Positions 20,487 to 27,116 of a DNA stretch of 27,116 bases are shown here, piece by piece. The notes beneath the pieces are model-generated. The model did not search any database and had not been told where the DNA came from. It saw nothing but the letters and a program-made list of their open reading frames with translations. This DNA is from a virus. Position 1 is the first letter of the stretch, and every line of letters begins with the position of its first letter. The stretch is taken from IMG/VR virus record IMGVR_UViG_3300037070_003333, positions 1-27,116 of that record. One strand, written 5' to 3'. Made by a program: the position numbers and the translations under genes.

Positions 20487-20984
20487 ATGGCGAAGTTCGA
20501 CGACACGCTTTGGTTTGGCACGGCGCGTTATATTGCGGCTGCGACAAGTACCGAGATTTTTGGGCCGGCGCCCGATCGGCGAATGACGGTCATCGTCTCC
20601 GGCTCCGGCATTTCGATTGACGATTTCGGGGTGGTGGAGAACGTCGCCAATCGAACCTGGCGCTTCGTTCTGTGGGGGGGCGTCAACACCATCGTTAACG
20701 GCGTTCGCAATCTTTGCTCGAGCGGCGCCGATATCGTCACGGCGCCCGGGGATCTGTCGCTAATCAACGGCGACACTGACGGCAATTGTGTGATCTTCCA
20801 TTTCCGCGCGCTCGGCATGGTCGCGGACGTCTTCACGGTGGCAACGCTGCCGGCGGCGGGAACGATCGGGCGTAAGGCAATGGTTAGCGACGCGACGACG
20901 CCGGCGTTTCTCGCTGTGCTGACGGGCGGCGGTGCAGTGTTAACGCCGGTCTTCGATGACGGCACGGTGTGGAGGGCGGGCTAA
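20487..20984 (+). CDS. Tail fibre/appendage protein
   Basis: ATG is immediately after the gp15-like stop. The 165-residue product has an N-terminal beta domain ('MAKFDDTLWFGTARYIAAAT', 'MTVIVSGSGISIDDFGVVEN'). Its C-terminal segment ('TVATLPAAGTIGRKAMVSDA' then 'AVLTGGGAVLTPVFDDGTVW') is a frequent ending of phage tail-fibre and baseplate proteins. It probably forms part of the tail appendage. The ending TAA shares an A with the next start. Confidence 0.65.
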   Translation: MAKFDDTLWFGTARYIAAATSTEIFGPAPDRRMTVIVSGSGISIDDFGVVENVANRTWRFVLWGGVNTIVNGVRNLCSSGADIVTAPGDLSLINGDTDGNCVIFHFRALGMVADVFTVATLPAAGTIGRKAMVSDATTPAFLAVLTGGGAVLTPVFDDGTVWRAG

Positions 20985-21370
20985 TGCCGGGCGAAGAATT
21001 TCCACAACATGCGCCATTCAATTTGCTGGACGTCGATATTAGCCAGGATGCGGATTGGAACGATCCGTTTCAAATCATCGAAGCAAACGACGATCCGCTG
21101 GACCTGACCGGCCTCGTTCTCGAGCTCTACATTCGCCCCAAGTTCGGGCACGATACGCTGCTAAAAAAGCTTTCGACGGTGGGCTCGGCGGGAATCATCG
21201 TCGACAATCCGGTTGAGGGAATGGCTTATTTCTTCCTCGATCGCGCGGTTGTCTTGGCCGATCTGCCGGTGGGCGAGTGGCAGCAATTTCTGGTGCTCAC
21301 TGAGGGGTCGCTGCAAACCGAAATCTGGCGCGGCCAGATACGGATTCACCCTGGTCTAATCGCGGCCTAA
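20984..21370 (+). CDS. Baseplate-associated beta protein (BppU N-terminus-like)
   Basis: ATG 20984 overlaps the previous stop and has GGAGG nine bases upstream. The 128-residue product is beta-sandwich-like: 'LLDVDISQDADWNDPFQIIE', 'DPLDLTGLVLELYIRPKFGH', 'LLKKLSTVGSAGIIVDNP', 'YFFLDRAVVLADLPVGEWQQFL' and 'EIWRGQIRIHPG'. This looks like the immunoglobulin-type fold of small baseplate proteins. Function is by neighbourhood only. Confidence 0.6.
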   Translation: MPGEEFPQHAPFNLLDVDISQDADWNDPFQIIEANDDPLDLTGLVLELYIRPKFGHDTLLKKLSTVGSAGIIVDNPVEGMAYFFLDRAVVLADLPVGEWQQFLVLTEGSLQTEIWRGQIRIHPGLIAA

Positions 21371-21401
21371 ACGGCCGCTCTCCGTTCCTGAGAGGTTGGT
21401 A

Positions 21402-23720
21402 ATGGCGCTCACGCCTCGCCTAATCGTACGCATGCCGGCGCCGGCGCTCCGCGGCGCGGTTGAGGTCAATGTCAACGTTAACATTGTCTGGCACGATCCG
21501 GTGCGGTTCGTCGCGACAAGCGGGACGTTGGCAACGGATTTCAACACGGGCGACACCTATGACGGGCTGACGCTCGCGGCCGGCGACCATTTCCTTTATC
21601 AGCCGCTCACGGCGGGCGCCTCGGTGCCTGGCGTGACGGTCGGAATTTACGTTGTTGGCGCCGGCGCTCCAGTGCGGCGGGTGACGGAAGATGCCGGCAA
21701 TGAATTTGTAACGCCGGTCGGCAATTGCGCGGTGCGCGTCCTGGCGGGGACAATCGGCGCCGGCACGGCCTGGATATGCTGCAACGAAACGGCGCCGGCG
21801 GTAGGGACGGATGCGATCGTTTTTCGCATGTTCGAGCTCGCCAGCGGCGGCGGTGCGACTGAGCTCCTAGACGCCTCCGACGACATTGCGACGTATAGCG
21901 AGGGGTCGAATGTAATCGCAACGGCCGGATACAATGCCGCGATCGACGCCGGCGGTATGACGTGGCGGCGGCGCACGACGACGGCGCCAACGACACTTAG
22001 CTACTTCCGGCGCCAGGATTTCGGCGGCGTTTGGTATGAGGCGGCGGCGAAGCGCATCATTCACGGCGAGAGTCTCGGGATATTCGGCGAGGGCGTGGGG
22101 GTCGATATTGGGCCGGCGCTGAATGAGGCGATTGCCTGGCTCGGCGGGAAGGGCGGCGGCCGGATTATTCTTCCTCCCGGGCTCTGCTACTCAAATACGG
22201 ATTTACTCTGTGACACCAGCGGGATTTGGATTCAGGGTTCCGCGGAAGGATCCTCGGAGGGCAGTTTCGGGACGGTGTTTCACCTGGGCGCGGATAAGAC
22301 GTTCCATTTCGGCACGGCCGGCGGAACGGAGCGGTATGCCTTCAAAGCCTCCGACATGAAGCTTACGCAAGCGACCGGCGGAACGGCGTATTTCTTCCAC
22401 GCCCACAACACGCGAAATATGAAGTTCCAGAATCTGCAATTGAAGGATCTATACGGGTTCCTTCATGCGGGCGATGCGATCGCTGCGAGCGATGCGCGTA
22501 TGATCTTTATGGAGTCCATTGAAGGCGGCGTACGACGCGTGACGGGCGGGTCAGAGCATTTCATCTTCGCCGACAACATGGGCGCGCTAATGATGTCGGA
22601 TGTTGTCGTTGAGGGATTCACGGATCCGGGCCAGTCCTTCATTTATCAGCCATATCATTCCGGATTTTCGGCCAATAAGCCCGACGGCTGTCTGTGGACG
22701 AATGTCGGCGCGAGCCTGTGGGATTATGGGCTGTGGTTCGAGTGGGGCATCGGCAATCTGCTTTGCACTAATTCATGGTTTGATCGCTGCAACACGACGG
22801 GGCTCAAAATTCGATCGCGGGCCGCGACGGCGGGTCTGCGCTTTAACAACTGCCACTTTGTCGGGATCAACCCGCCGCATGTCGGGCATATCGGAATCGA
22901 CCTGGGGGAAGAGGGCAATACGATCAGCCGGTTTGAAATCAGTGACAGTCAAATCTGCCATTGGGGGCAGCATGCAATGGTGCTCAACAATTCCCCAAAT
23001 GGCATTAGCATCGTCAACAATCAGTTCGAGGATAATTGCACGGGCGGCACGGGGCCGGGGCTTTACCCTGTGGTCATCATCGGCGGAACAACCTTCAATC
23101 TGAAATTCACGGACAATCAAATCTATCGTGCGGTCACGATCGGCAATTTCGCCTTTGCTCCGCTCAATGGGATTCAGATCGACACGACGCATGCCAACGT
23201 TGAGGTTTGCAACAATACGATCACGGGCGTACTCGGCGAGCCGGTCGTCAATCCGCATCGTGAGAATCCCAAAACGCGGAAGGTTTACGGGAATTCCGGC
23301 CAGGTGCTCGAGGGCACGACGCAACAACTAGGGCCGTGGATGCGGTCAGACATTATCGCCAATCTCAGCGATAATACGATGACCTTCCTCGGCGTTCAGC
23401 CGGTGGCGAACAATGGTCATATTCAAATCGTAATGACGGCGCGCGGGCGCCTGTGGGGCGTCTGGATAACCATTCGCGGGACGATCGCAACGCCGTCAGT
23501 CAATGCTATTTCGGTGCGGGCGTCGATCAATGGAACGGTGCAGGCGTTTGCGGCGGCGTTGGATCTTGGCGAGTCGAGCTCTTACACGCTGCCGACGGCG
23601 GACGGCATCGCGTTTGAGGCGGGTGATCGGATCGGAATGCTGCTTACGACACCATCGGATTATACCGCCTCGGGAACGCCGGTCGACGTGACGGCCGGCC
23701 TCGTTGTCTATTACGATTGA
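21402..23720 (+). CDS. Beta-helix tailspike, probable polysaccharide depolymerase
   Basis: ATG 21402 follows GAGAGG. The 772-residue product has an N-terminal attachment domain (1 to about 165; 'VRFVATSGTLATDFNTGDTYD'). The entry motif of pectate-lyase-like spikes follows ('GVDIGPALNEAIAWLGGKGG' then 'GRIILPPG', residues about 233-260). A long right-handed beta helix (about 255-625) has many N-rich turns. The C-terminal beta domain (about 650-772) is jelly-roll-like. Such spikes bind and often cut capsular or exo-polysaccharide. No catalytic residues can be assigned. The N-terminal domain may attach to the baseplate proteins encoded just upstream. Confidence 0.82.
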   Translation: MALTPRLIVRMPAPALRGAVEVNVNVNIVWHDPVRFVATSGTLATDFNTGDTYDGLTLAAGDHFLYQPLTAGASVPGVTVGIYVVGAGAPVRRVTEDAGNEFVTPVGNCAVRVLAGTIGAGTAWICCNETAPAVGTDAIVFRMFELASGGGATELLDASDDIATYSEGSNVIATAGYNAAIDAGGMTWRRRTTTAPTTLSYFRRQDFGGVWYEAAAKRIIHGESLGIFGEGVGVDIGPALNEAIAWLGGKGGGRIILPPGLCYSNTDLLCDTSGIWIQGSAEGSSEGSFGTVFHLGADKTFHFGTAGGTERYAFKASDMKLTQATGGTAYFFHAHNTRNMKFQNLQLKDLYGFLHAGDAIAASDARMIFMESIEGGVRRVTGGSEHFIFADNMGALMMSDVVVEGFTDPGQSFIYQPYHSGFSANKPDGCLWTNVGASLWDYGLWFEWGIGNLLCTNSWFDRCNTTGLKIRSRAATAGLRFNNCHFVGINPPHVGHIGIDLGEEGNTISRFEISDSQICHWGQHAMVLNNSPNGISIVNNQFEDNCTGGTGPGLYPVVIIGGTTFNLKFTDNQIYRAVTIGNFAFAPLNGIQIDTTHANVEVCNNTITGVLGEPVVNPHRENPKTRKVYGNSGQVLEGTTQQLGPWMRSDIIANLSDNTMTFLGVQPVANNGHIQIVMTARGRLWGVWITIRGTIATPSVNAISVRASINGTVQAFAAALDLGESSSYTLPTADGIAFEAGDRIGMLLTTPSDYTASGTPVDVTAGLVVYYD

Positions 23721-23733
23721 AGGGAGAGCTCTG

Positions 23734-24105
23734 ATGTCTTTAGAGATTGTCAACGGGCCGACTATCCCGGGGCGAGGGTCACTTTCCGACGGGGTTGATG
23801 TGTCGGCCGGCCAGGTCATCCGCATTACCTGCCCGGAGGAATGGACTCCAGCCAATATCAGCTTTCAGATTAGCTCTGATGGCCTGATGTATAACTCGCT
23901 GTATAATCAGCGGGGCGAGGAAATCGTTTTGCCGTGCGGACCGAAGCGCGCCATCGTCCTGAATTGGACGGGGCCGGCCTGGCGCGCGATCGCGTTCCTG
24001 AAAATCCGCTCCGGTTCGGAAGGAAATCTGGTTCCGCAACCGGCGCCGCGGCAATTTGCGATCGCGATTTGGGTCGGGCCAGAAACGACGGCGCCGGCTG
24101 AGTAA
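23734..24105 (+). CDS. Small virion-associated beta protein
   Basis: GGGAGAG precedes ATG 23734; an earlier in-frame start has no signal. The 123-residue product has 'TIPGRGSLSDGVDVSAGQVI', 'RITCPEEWTPANISFQISSDG', 'YNSLYNQRGEEIVLPCGPKR', and 'AIAFLKIRSGSEGNLVPQPA'. This belongs to a commonly seen family of small tail/appendage proteins with an 'SDG...YLKIRSGT' core. The exact role is unknown. Confidence 0.6.
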   Translation: MSLEIVNGPTIPGRGSLSDGVDVSAGQVIRITCPEEWTPANISFQISSDGLMYNSLYNQRGEEIVLPCGPKRAIVLNWTGPAWRAIAFLKIRSGSEGNLVPQPAPRQFAIAIWVGPETTAPAE

Positions 24106-24109
24106 TGCC

Positions 24110-24283
24110 GTGGAGGGGCCTGTTACCTGGCAGGCACTTCTGCTGCTCACGTCGGCGACGATTATCGTCAACGCTACTACGGCATGGTTTGTCGGGATGC
24201 TCGTCTACAAGGTGAGCGTGCTGCTCGGCGGGCTTGAAAAGCGCATCATGCGGCTGGAATTTTTAATCGAAAAGGGGAAGTGA
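24110..24283 (+). CDS. Small single-pass membrane protein
   Basis: GTG at 24110 is the first in-frame start after the previous stop. The 57-residue product has a short polar N-terminus, a transmembrane helix at about residues 7-31 ('ALLLLTSATIIVNATTAWFVG'), and an amphipathic C-terminal helix ending 'EKRIMRLEFLIEKGK'. It stops one base before the next gene. It may be a small holin-like or membrane-associated protein, but one helix is not enough to say so. Confidence 0.55.
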   Translation: MEGPVTWQALLLLTSATIIVNATTAWFVGMLVYKVSVLLGGLEKRIMRLEFLIEKGK

Positions 24284-26644
24284 ATGGCCGCGCTTGTTAG
24301 TGCTCCGGTCTATGCCTGGGATCGGCCGGCCGGCCTCTCGCCGCACGTCTCCGGGCGCTCGGTGTGGGCCTGGTGGCATTATTTCCAGCGAGCATTCACG
24401 GATTTGCCGAAGGGCAGCGACTATTACGACACGCAATATTTAAATCCGAGCGGGCAGGGTTCCTCAGACTGGGGCAGCTACATAAAGGATCGCCCGCTTA
24501 GCCGCCCCACGATCGGCGGCACTGGTCCGGCCTATCAAGAGGAATGGCGTCGCGTTGATATGCAACACGACTGTGAGCAGGCATGGCATGCGGGGTTAGA
24601 CGGCTTCCAAATTAACTGCATCAATCATTTTACAAATACGCAAGACGGCGCGGTGCTGCCCAACATTCTCGAGGGCGCGACACGCGCGGCGGCGGTCGGC
24701 TGTCCCATAAAAATAATGCTGATGAGCGACGGCATAACGGGCTCTCAAACCTCGGCCGCGGCTAAGGGCGCATACTTCGCGCAATTCAAAAATCATCCGC
24801 ACGTTTTGAAGACGAGTGACGGAAAGCTCGTGCTTGGAAGCTTCGCTCCGGAATTGTCGGCCGGCGGCGATCCCGCACACTGGCAACAAGTGATCGCTGC
24901 AATCGGCAGTCCGGTTTACTTCATTCCGAGTTTTCTCAATCCGGGCCTGTGCATGAGTCCGTCTTGGGTCGCGATCACGCAAGGGTGCGGGATTTGGGGA
25001 GGCAATGTCTTCTCTACGCAAGCGCAAATGGTTGCCATCGGCCGCCAGGTTATGGATGGCGGCCGCGAGTGGATGCCGACGGCGTTTCCGGCGGACTATC
25101 GCCCGAATTTTAATACCGGCGCAGTGCATCAGTATCGGGAAAGCAGCGGCTCGCGATTGTATCGCCAGGCGTGGGCCGATGCGATTGGAGCTCACCAATA
25201 CAATCCGGCGAAGTCCAATAAAGTGTCGATCGCGACGTGGAATGATTACTCGGAACATAATCACTGCGGGATCAGCGAACCGGGCGTCGGCACACAATCC
25301 TTTTTCCGCGACATGACGTGCTATTTTTCGATCCGCTATAAGACGGGATCGCCTCCGGTCATCCTTCGCGATCAGTTGGGGCTCTGCCACAGAATCGAGC
25401 GAACCGACACCTGGCCGGCGACAGGATCCGGTCAGCCGTCAGCGACTCCGAATGCCTCGGGCGCGGCGGCTGACGCAGCGACCAATAACATTGAGGCAAT
25501 CGCTTATCTGAGCTCCGCGGGTTCGCTCGAGGCGGATCGGGGTGACGGCGTGATCGGGCCGGTTGTCTCCGGCTCCGGCCTCCAAGTGACGACGGTTCCG
25601 ATGGCGGTGAACATGACGCCAAAGGCGCGAGTAAGGCGCTCGAGCTCGCAAGCGGCGGCGCTGACGTCGACGTTTCCGGTGCGGGGGAGCTCCAAGTCAC
25701 AGGATCTTCAATACAAGGGCTCAACGAGTGTCGCGGCGGGGGGAATCCCTCCAGTCGAGCCGGTGAAGCCTCCGGCAACGCCTCCTCCGGTGGCGGGCGG
25801 GTGGTCGCCGGATGTGCTCGGCGCGCGGATATTGCTGTTCGGCCCTAACGCTAGCTGGTCGGGCTCGAGTCTGGCGGCACTTCCGAATGCCGGCGTCGAT
25901 TGGCAGGGCATAGCAACGGTCGCTGGTCCGCCGACACGGGGCGCCGATCTGAAGGGCCTGGCGACGGTGCGGGCTGACGCGGCGGCCGAGATGGTCACGT
26001 ACCAGCTAAAGGATATTCCGGCCGGTGGGCTGTGGTTCTTCTGGTACGGCAAGGCGCTGACCGCGGCCTCTGACCAGGCGTTCATTGGCCATAAATGGCC
26101 GACGGCCGCCGGTGGCGTTGCGGCTTATCTCTGTTCCAGCGGGTCGGCAAAATCGACGACAATGGGCAACGGCTATGGCGATAACGCGCCACGGTTCCGC
26201 ACGGCCTCGAATGCTGTTCGCGATACAGAGCCGCATTGCCTGTTCTCACAGATCGGCATGCTCAACGAGCTCTATGTCAACGGCCGGGAGGTTGCCGTTA
26301 CCGCGTCGCTGATTGGTGAGGCTCCGGCTTATCCGGCCGGCGCTTGGGTCTGTTTCCATAGTGGCGCCGGCAACGAGGTCATCAACGCTGAGACTCTGGT
26401 GTTGATGGTGGGTGTCACGCCCGCGCCCTCGCCGGCCGATAGGCAGCGGCTCGAAGGATGGGCGTGCTGGATGGGCGGCTCGCAATCATCGCTGGACCCG
26501 GAGCATCCTTACGCCAAGGCGCCGCCGATGCTTGATGAGGTTCCGCCAGGCGGGCCGATCGAGGTTGATGTGTCCGGCCAGGCCGAGCACGAGGGCCGTG
26601 TGTTTGAGTTTGAAGGAACACTAGAGGTTCGTGAGGTGGAGTGA
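24284..26644 (+). CDS. Glycoside hydrolase family 71 protein with C-terminal lectin-like domain
   Basis: The 786-residue product has a GH71-like (endo-alpha-1,3-glucanase type) N-terminal catalytic region of about 380 residues. It includes 'VWAWWHYFQRAF', 'WHAGLDGFQINC', 'PIKIMLMSDGITGSQ' and the diagnostic TWNDYSEHNH (318-327), with Glu324 and Asp321 as candidate catalytic acids. A linker (about 380-505) includes the QDLQYKG module shared with the gene at 11691. Residues about 508-735 are a concanavalin/LamG-like domain ending 'DRQRLEGWACWMGGS', and there is a short acidic beta tail. No signal peptide is evident, so it is probably virion-bound. It likely degrades an alpha-glucan in the host envelope or matrix during adsorption. 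Confidence 0.8.
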   Translation: MAALVSAPVYAWDRPAGLSPHVSGRSVWAWWHYFQRAFTDLPKGSDYYDTQYLNPSGQGSSDWGSYIKDRPLSRPTIGGTGPAYQEEWRRVDMQHDCEQAWHAGLDGFQINCINHFTNTQDGAVLPNILEGATRAAAVGCPIKIMLMSDGITGSQTSAAAKGAYFAQFKNHPHVLKTSDGKLVLGSFAPELSAGGDPAHWQQVIAAIGSPVYFIPSFLNPGLCMSPSWVAITQGCGIWGGNVFSTQAQMVAIGRQVMDGGREWMPTAFPADYRPNFNTGAVHQYRESSGSRLYRQAWADAIGAHQYNPAKSNKVSIATWNDYSEHNHCGISEPGVGTQSFFRDMTCYFSIRYKTGSPPVILRDQLGLCHRIERTDTWPATGSGQPSATPNASGAAADAATNNIEAIAYLSSAGSLEADRGDGVIGPVVSGSGLQVTTVPMAVNMTPKARVRRSSSQAAALTSTFPVRGSSKSQDLQYKGSTSVAAGGIPPVEPVKPPATPPPVAGGWSPDVLGARILLFGPNASWSGSSLAALPNAGVDWQGIATVAGPPTRGADLKGLATVRADAAAEMVTYQLKDIPAGGLWFFWYGKALTAASDQAFIGHKWPTAAGGVAAYLCSSGSAKSTTMGNGYGDNAPRFRTASNAVRDTEPHCLFSQIGMLNELYVNGREVAVTASLIGEAPAYPAGAWVCFHSGAGNEVINAETLVLMVGVTPAPSPADRQRLEGWACWMGGSQSSLDPEHPYAKAPPMLDEVPPGGPIEVDVSGQAEHEGRVFEFEGTLEVREVE
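25698..25719 (+). repeat. 22-base repeat, copy 2 (QDLQYKG module)
   Basis: Identical to 11851-11872 and in the same reading phase, inside the GH71 linker. Confidence 0.8.
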
Positions 26645-27116
26645 TGAAATTAATTGCACGCGCAATTGCGCTAATTGGGCTGACTGTTTCCGCCCCCGTT
26701 AGCGCCAAGTCGAATATCGATACCTCGCTTAATCTTTGGGGCGAGGATTATCCCGCCGCCACCTCCGCCTTCACATCCGAGCTTCGCTATGTCGGCGGCC
26801 TCGGCTGTTTCAAGCGCACTACGCCTGGCACCGATCACAAGCTCAACACGGAACAGGAAACATTTCTCGACAACACTGTGCAGGATTTCGTGTGGGAACC
26901 TTGCGCTTACATCGCTAACAGCGAGGACAACACCGATCCCGATTTTGGCACGCTCTTAATTGAGAATGTCGCGGATTATCACGCGGCGCGACCAAGCGGA
27001 AAATTTATCGCCCATGTGGAGATTACTGAATTTGCCGATGTGCTCCCTGACAGTCATATTATTTACAACACCGCTACCGAGTATTACCGCGATATGTTCG
27101 TCTATAGGGAAGGATG
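26644..27116 (+). CDS. Secreted protein of unknown function, truncated by window end
   Basis: ATG at 26644 overlaps the GH71 stop. The frame is open for 157 codons to the window end. It begins with a signal peptide (MKLIARAIALIGLTVSAPVSA, cleavage predicted after VSA). The mature part starts KSNIDTSLNLWGEDYPAATS and contains Cys residues at about 55 and 87. 'DFGTLLIENVADYHAARPSG' and 'KFIAHVEITEFADVLPDSHI' follow. No family is recognised. Codon choice (ACC, TCC, GCC, CTC, with many AT-rich codons at the start) is unlike the preceding phage genes, suggesting a separate origin. A periplasmic or exported product encoded among tail genes is unusual for a virion component and may be a lysogeny cargo. 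Confidence 0.6.
   Translation, partial: MKLIARAIALIGLTVSAPVSAKSNIDTSLNLWGEDYPAATSAFTSELRYVGGLGCFKRTTPGTDHKLNTEQETFLDNTVQDFVWEPCAYIANSEDNTDPDFGTLLIENVADYHAARPSGKFIAHVEITEFADVLPDSHIIYNTATEYYRDMFVYREG

Noticed and set aside
24596-25390. A 264-codon leftward frame opposite the GH71 gene
   Set aside because: Composition is that of an antisense shadow and there is no promoter or ribosome binding site at its start.

Overview
The window is the late (structural) half of a siphovirus-type prophage or temperate phage from a high-GC alphaproteobacterium. A Hyphomicrobiales/Rhizobiales host is most likely: the tail genes follow the order of Rhodobacter-type gene transfer agents, the small head-tail proteins belong to families common in rhizobial prophages, and GC is roughly 60%. 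No integrase, replication gene, endolysin, tRNA or rRNA gene is visible, so neither end of the element is reached.

Layout. (1) 3-884: small terminase and a membrane-anchored hypothetical protein. (2) 881-3962: a compact accessory/regulatory island inserted between the small and large terminase genes. It consists of mostly leftward small genes in two operons. The promoter-distal end of the first carries a Cro/XRE-like DNA-binding protein overlapping a single-HKD phospholipase-D-fold protein. Each leftward operon starts at a good sigma70-type promoter whose -35/-10 spacer is occupied or overlapped by a 16-bp palindromic operator, with a second copy just upstream. The four operators therefore form two pairs, one at each divergent gene junction, and the last overlaps the large terminase start codon. 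(3) 4024-13886: large terminase, a fused prohead protease/major capsid protein, portal, two long fibre-like proteins (collagen-like/binding modules, and Ig plus spike-type domains), head-tail connector, decoration-like protein, adaptor, a tiny membrane protein plus tiny proline-rich lipoprotein, and HK97 gp10. (4) 13887-20486: tail terminator, tail tube, tail assembly chaperone with a -1 programmed frameshift, tape measure, and four tail-tip genes in GTA gp12-gp15 order, including a cysteine peptidase-like protein. (5) 20487-27116: tail appendages and cell-surface enzymes: small fibre/baseplate proteins, a beta-helix tailspike, a small membrane protein, a glycoside hydrolase family 71 (alpha-1,3-glucanase-type) protein with a lectin-like tail, and a truncated secreted protein with codon use unlike its neighbours.

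Most rightward genes are tightly packed, many with 1- or 4-base start/stop overlaps, so they probably form one long late operon. The features most worth following up are the paired-operator circuit, the HTH/PLD cassette, the repeated leader-hairpin element, the frameshift signal, a peptide module shared by a head-region protein and the GH71 protein, and the micro-genes. Function assignments come from reading the translated sequence; no database search was possible.
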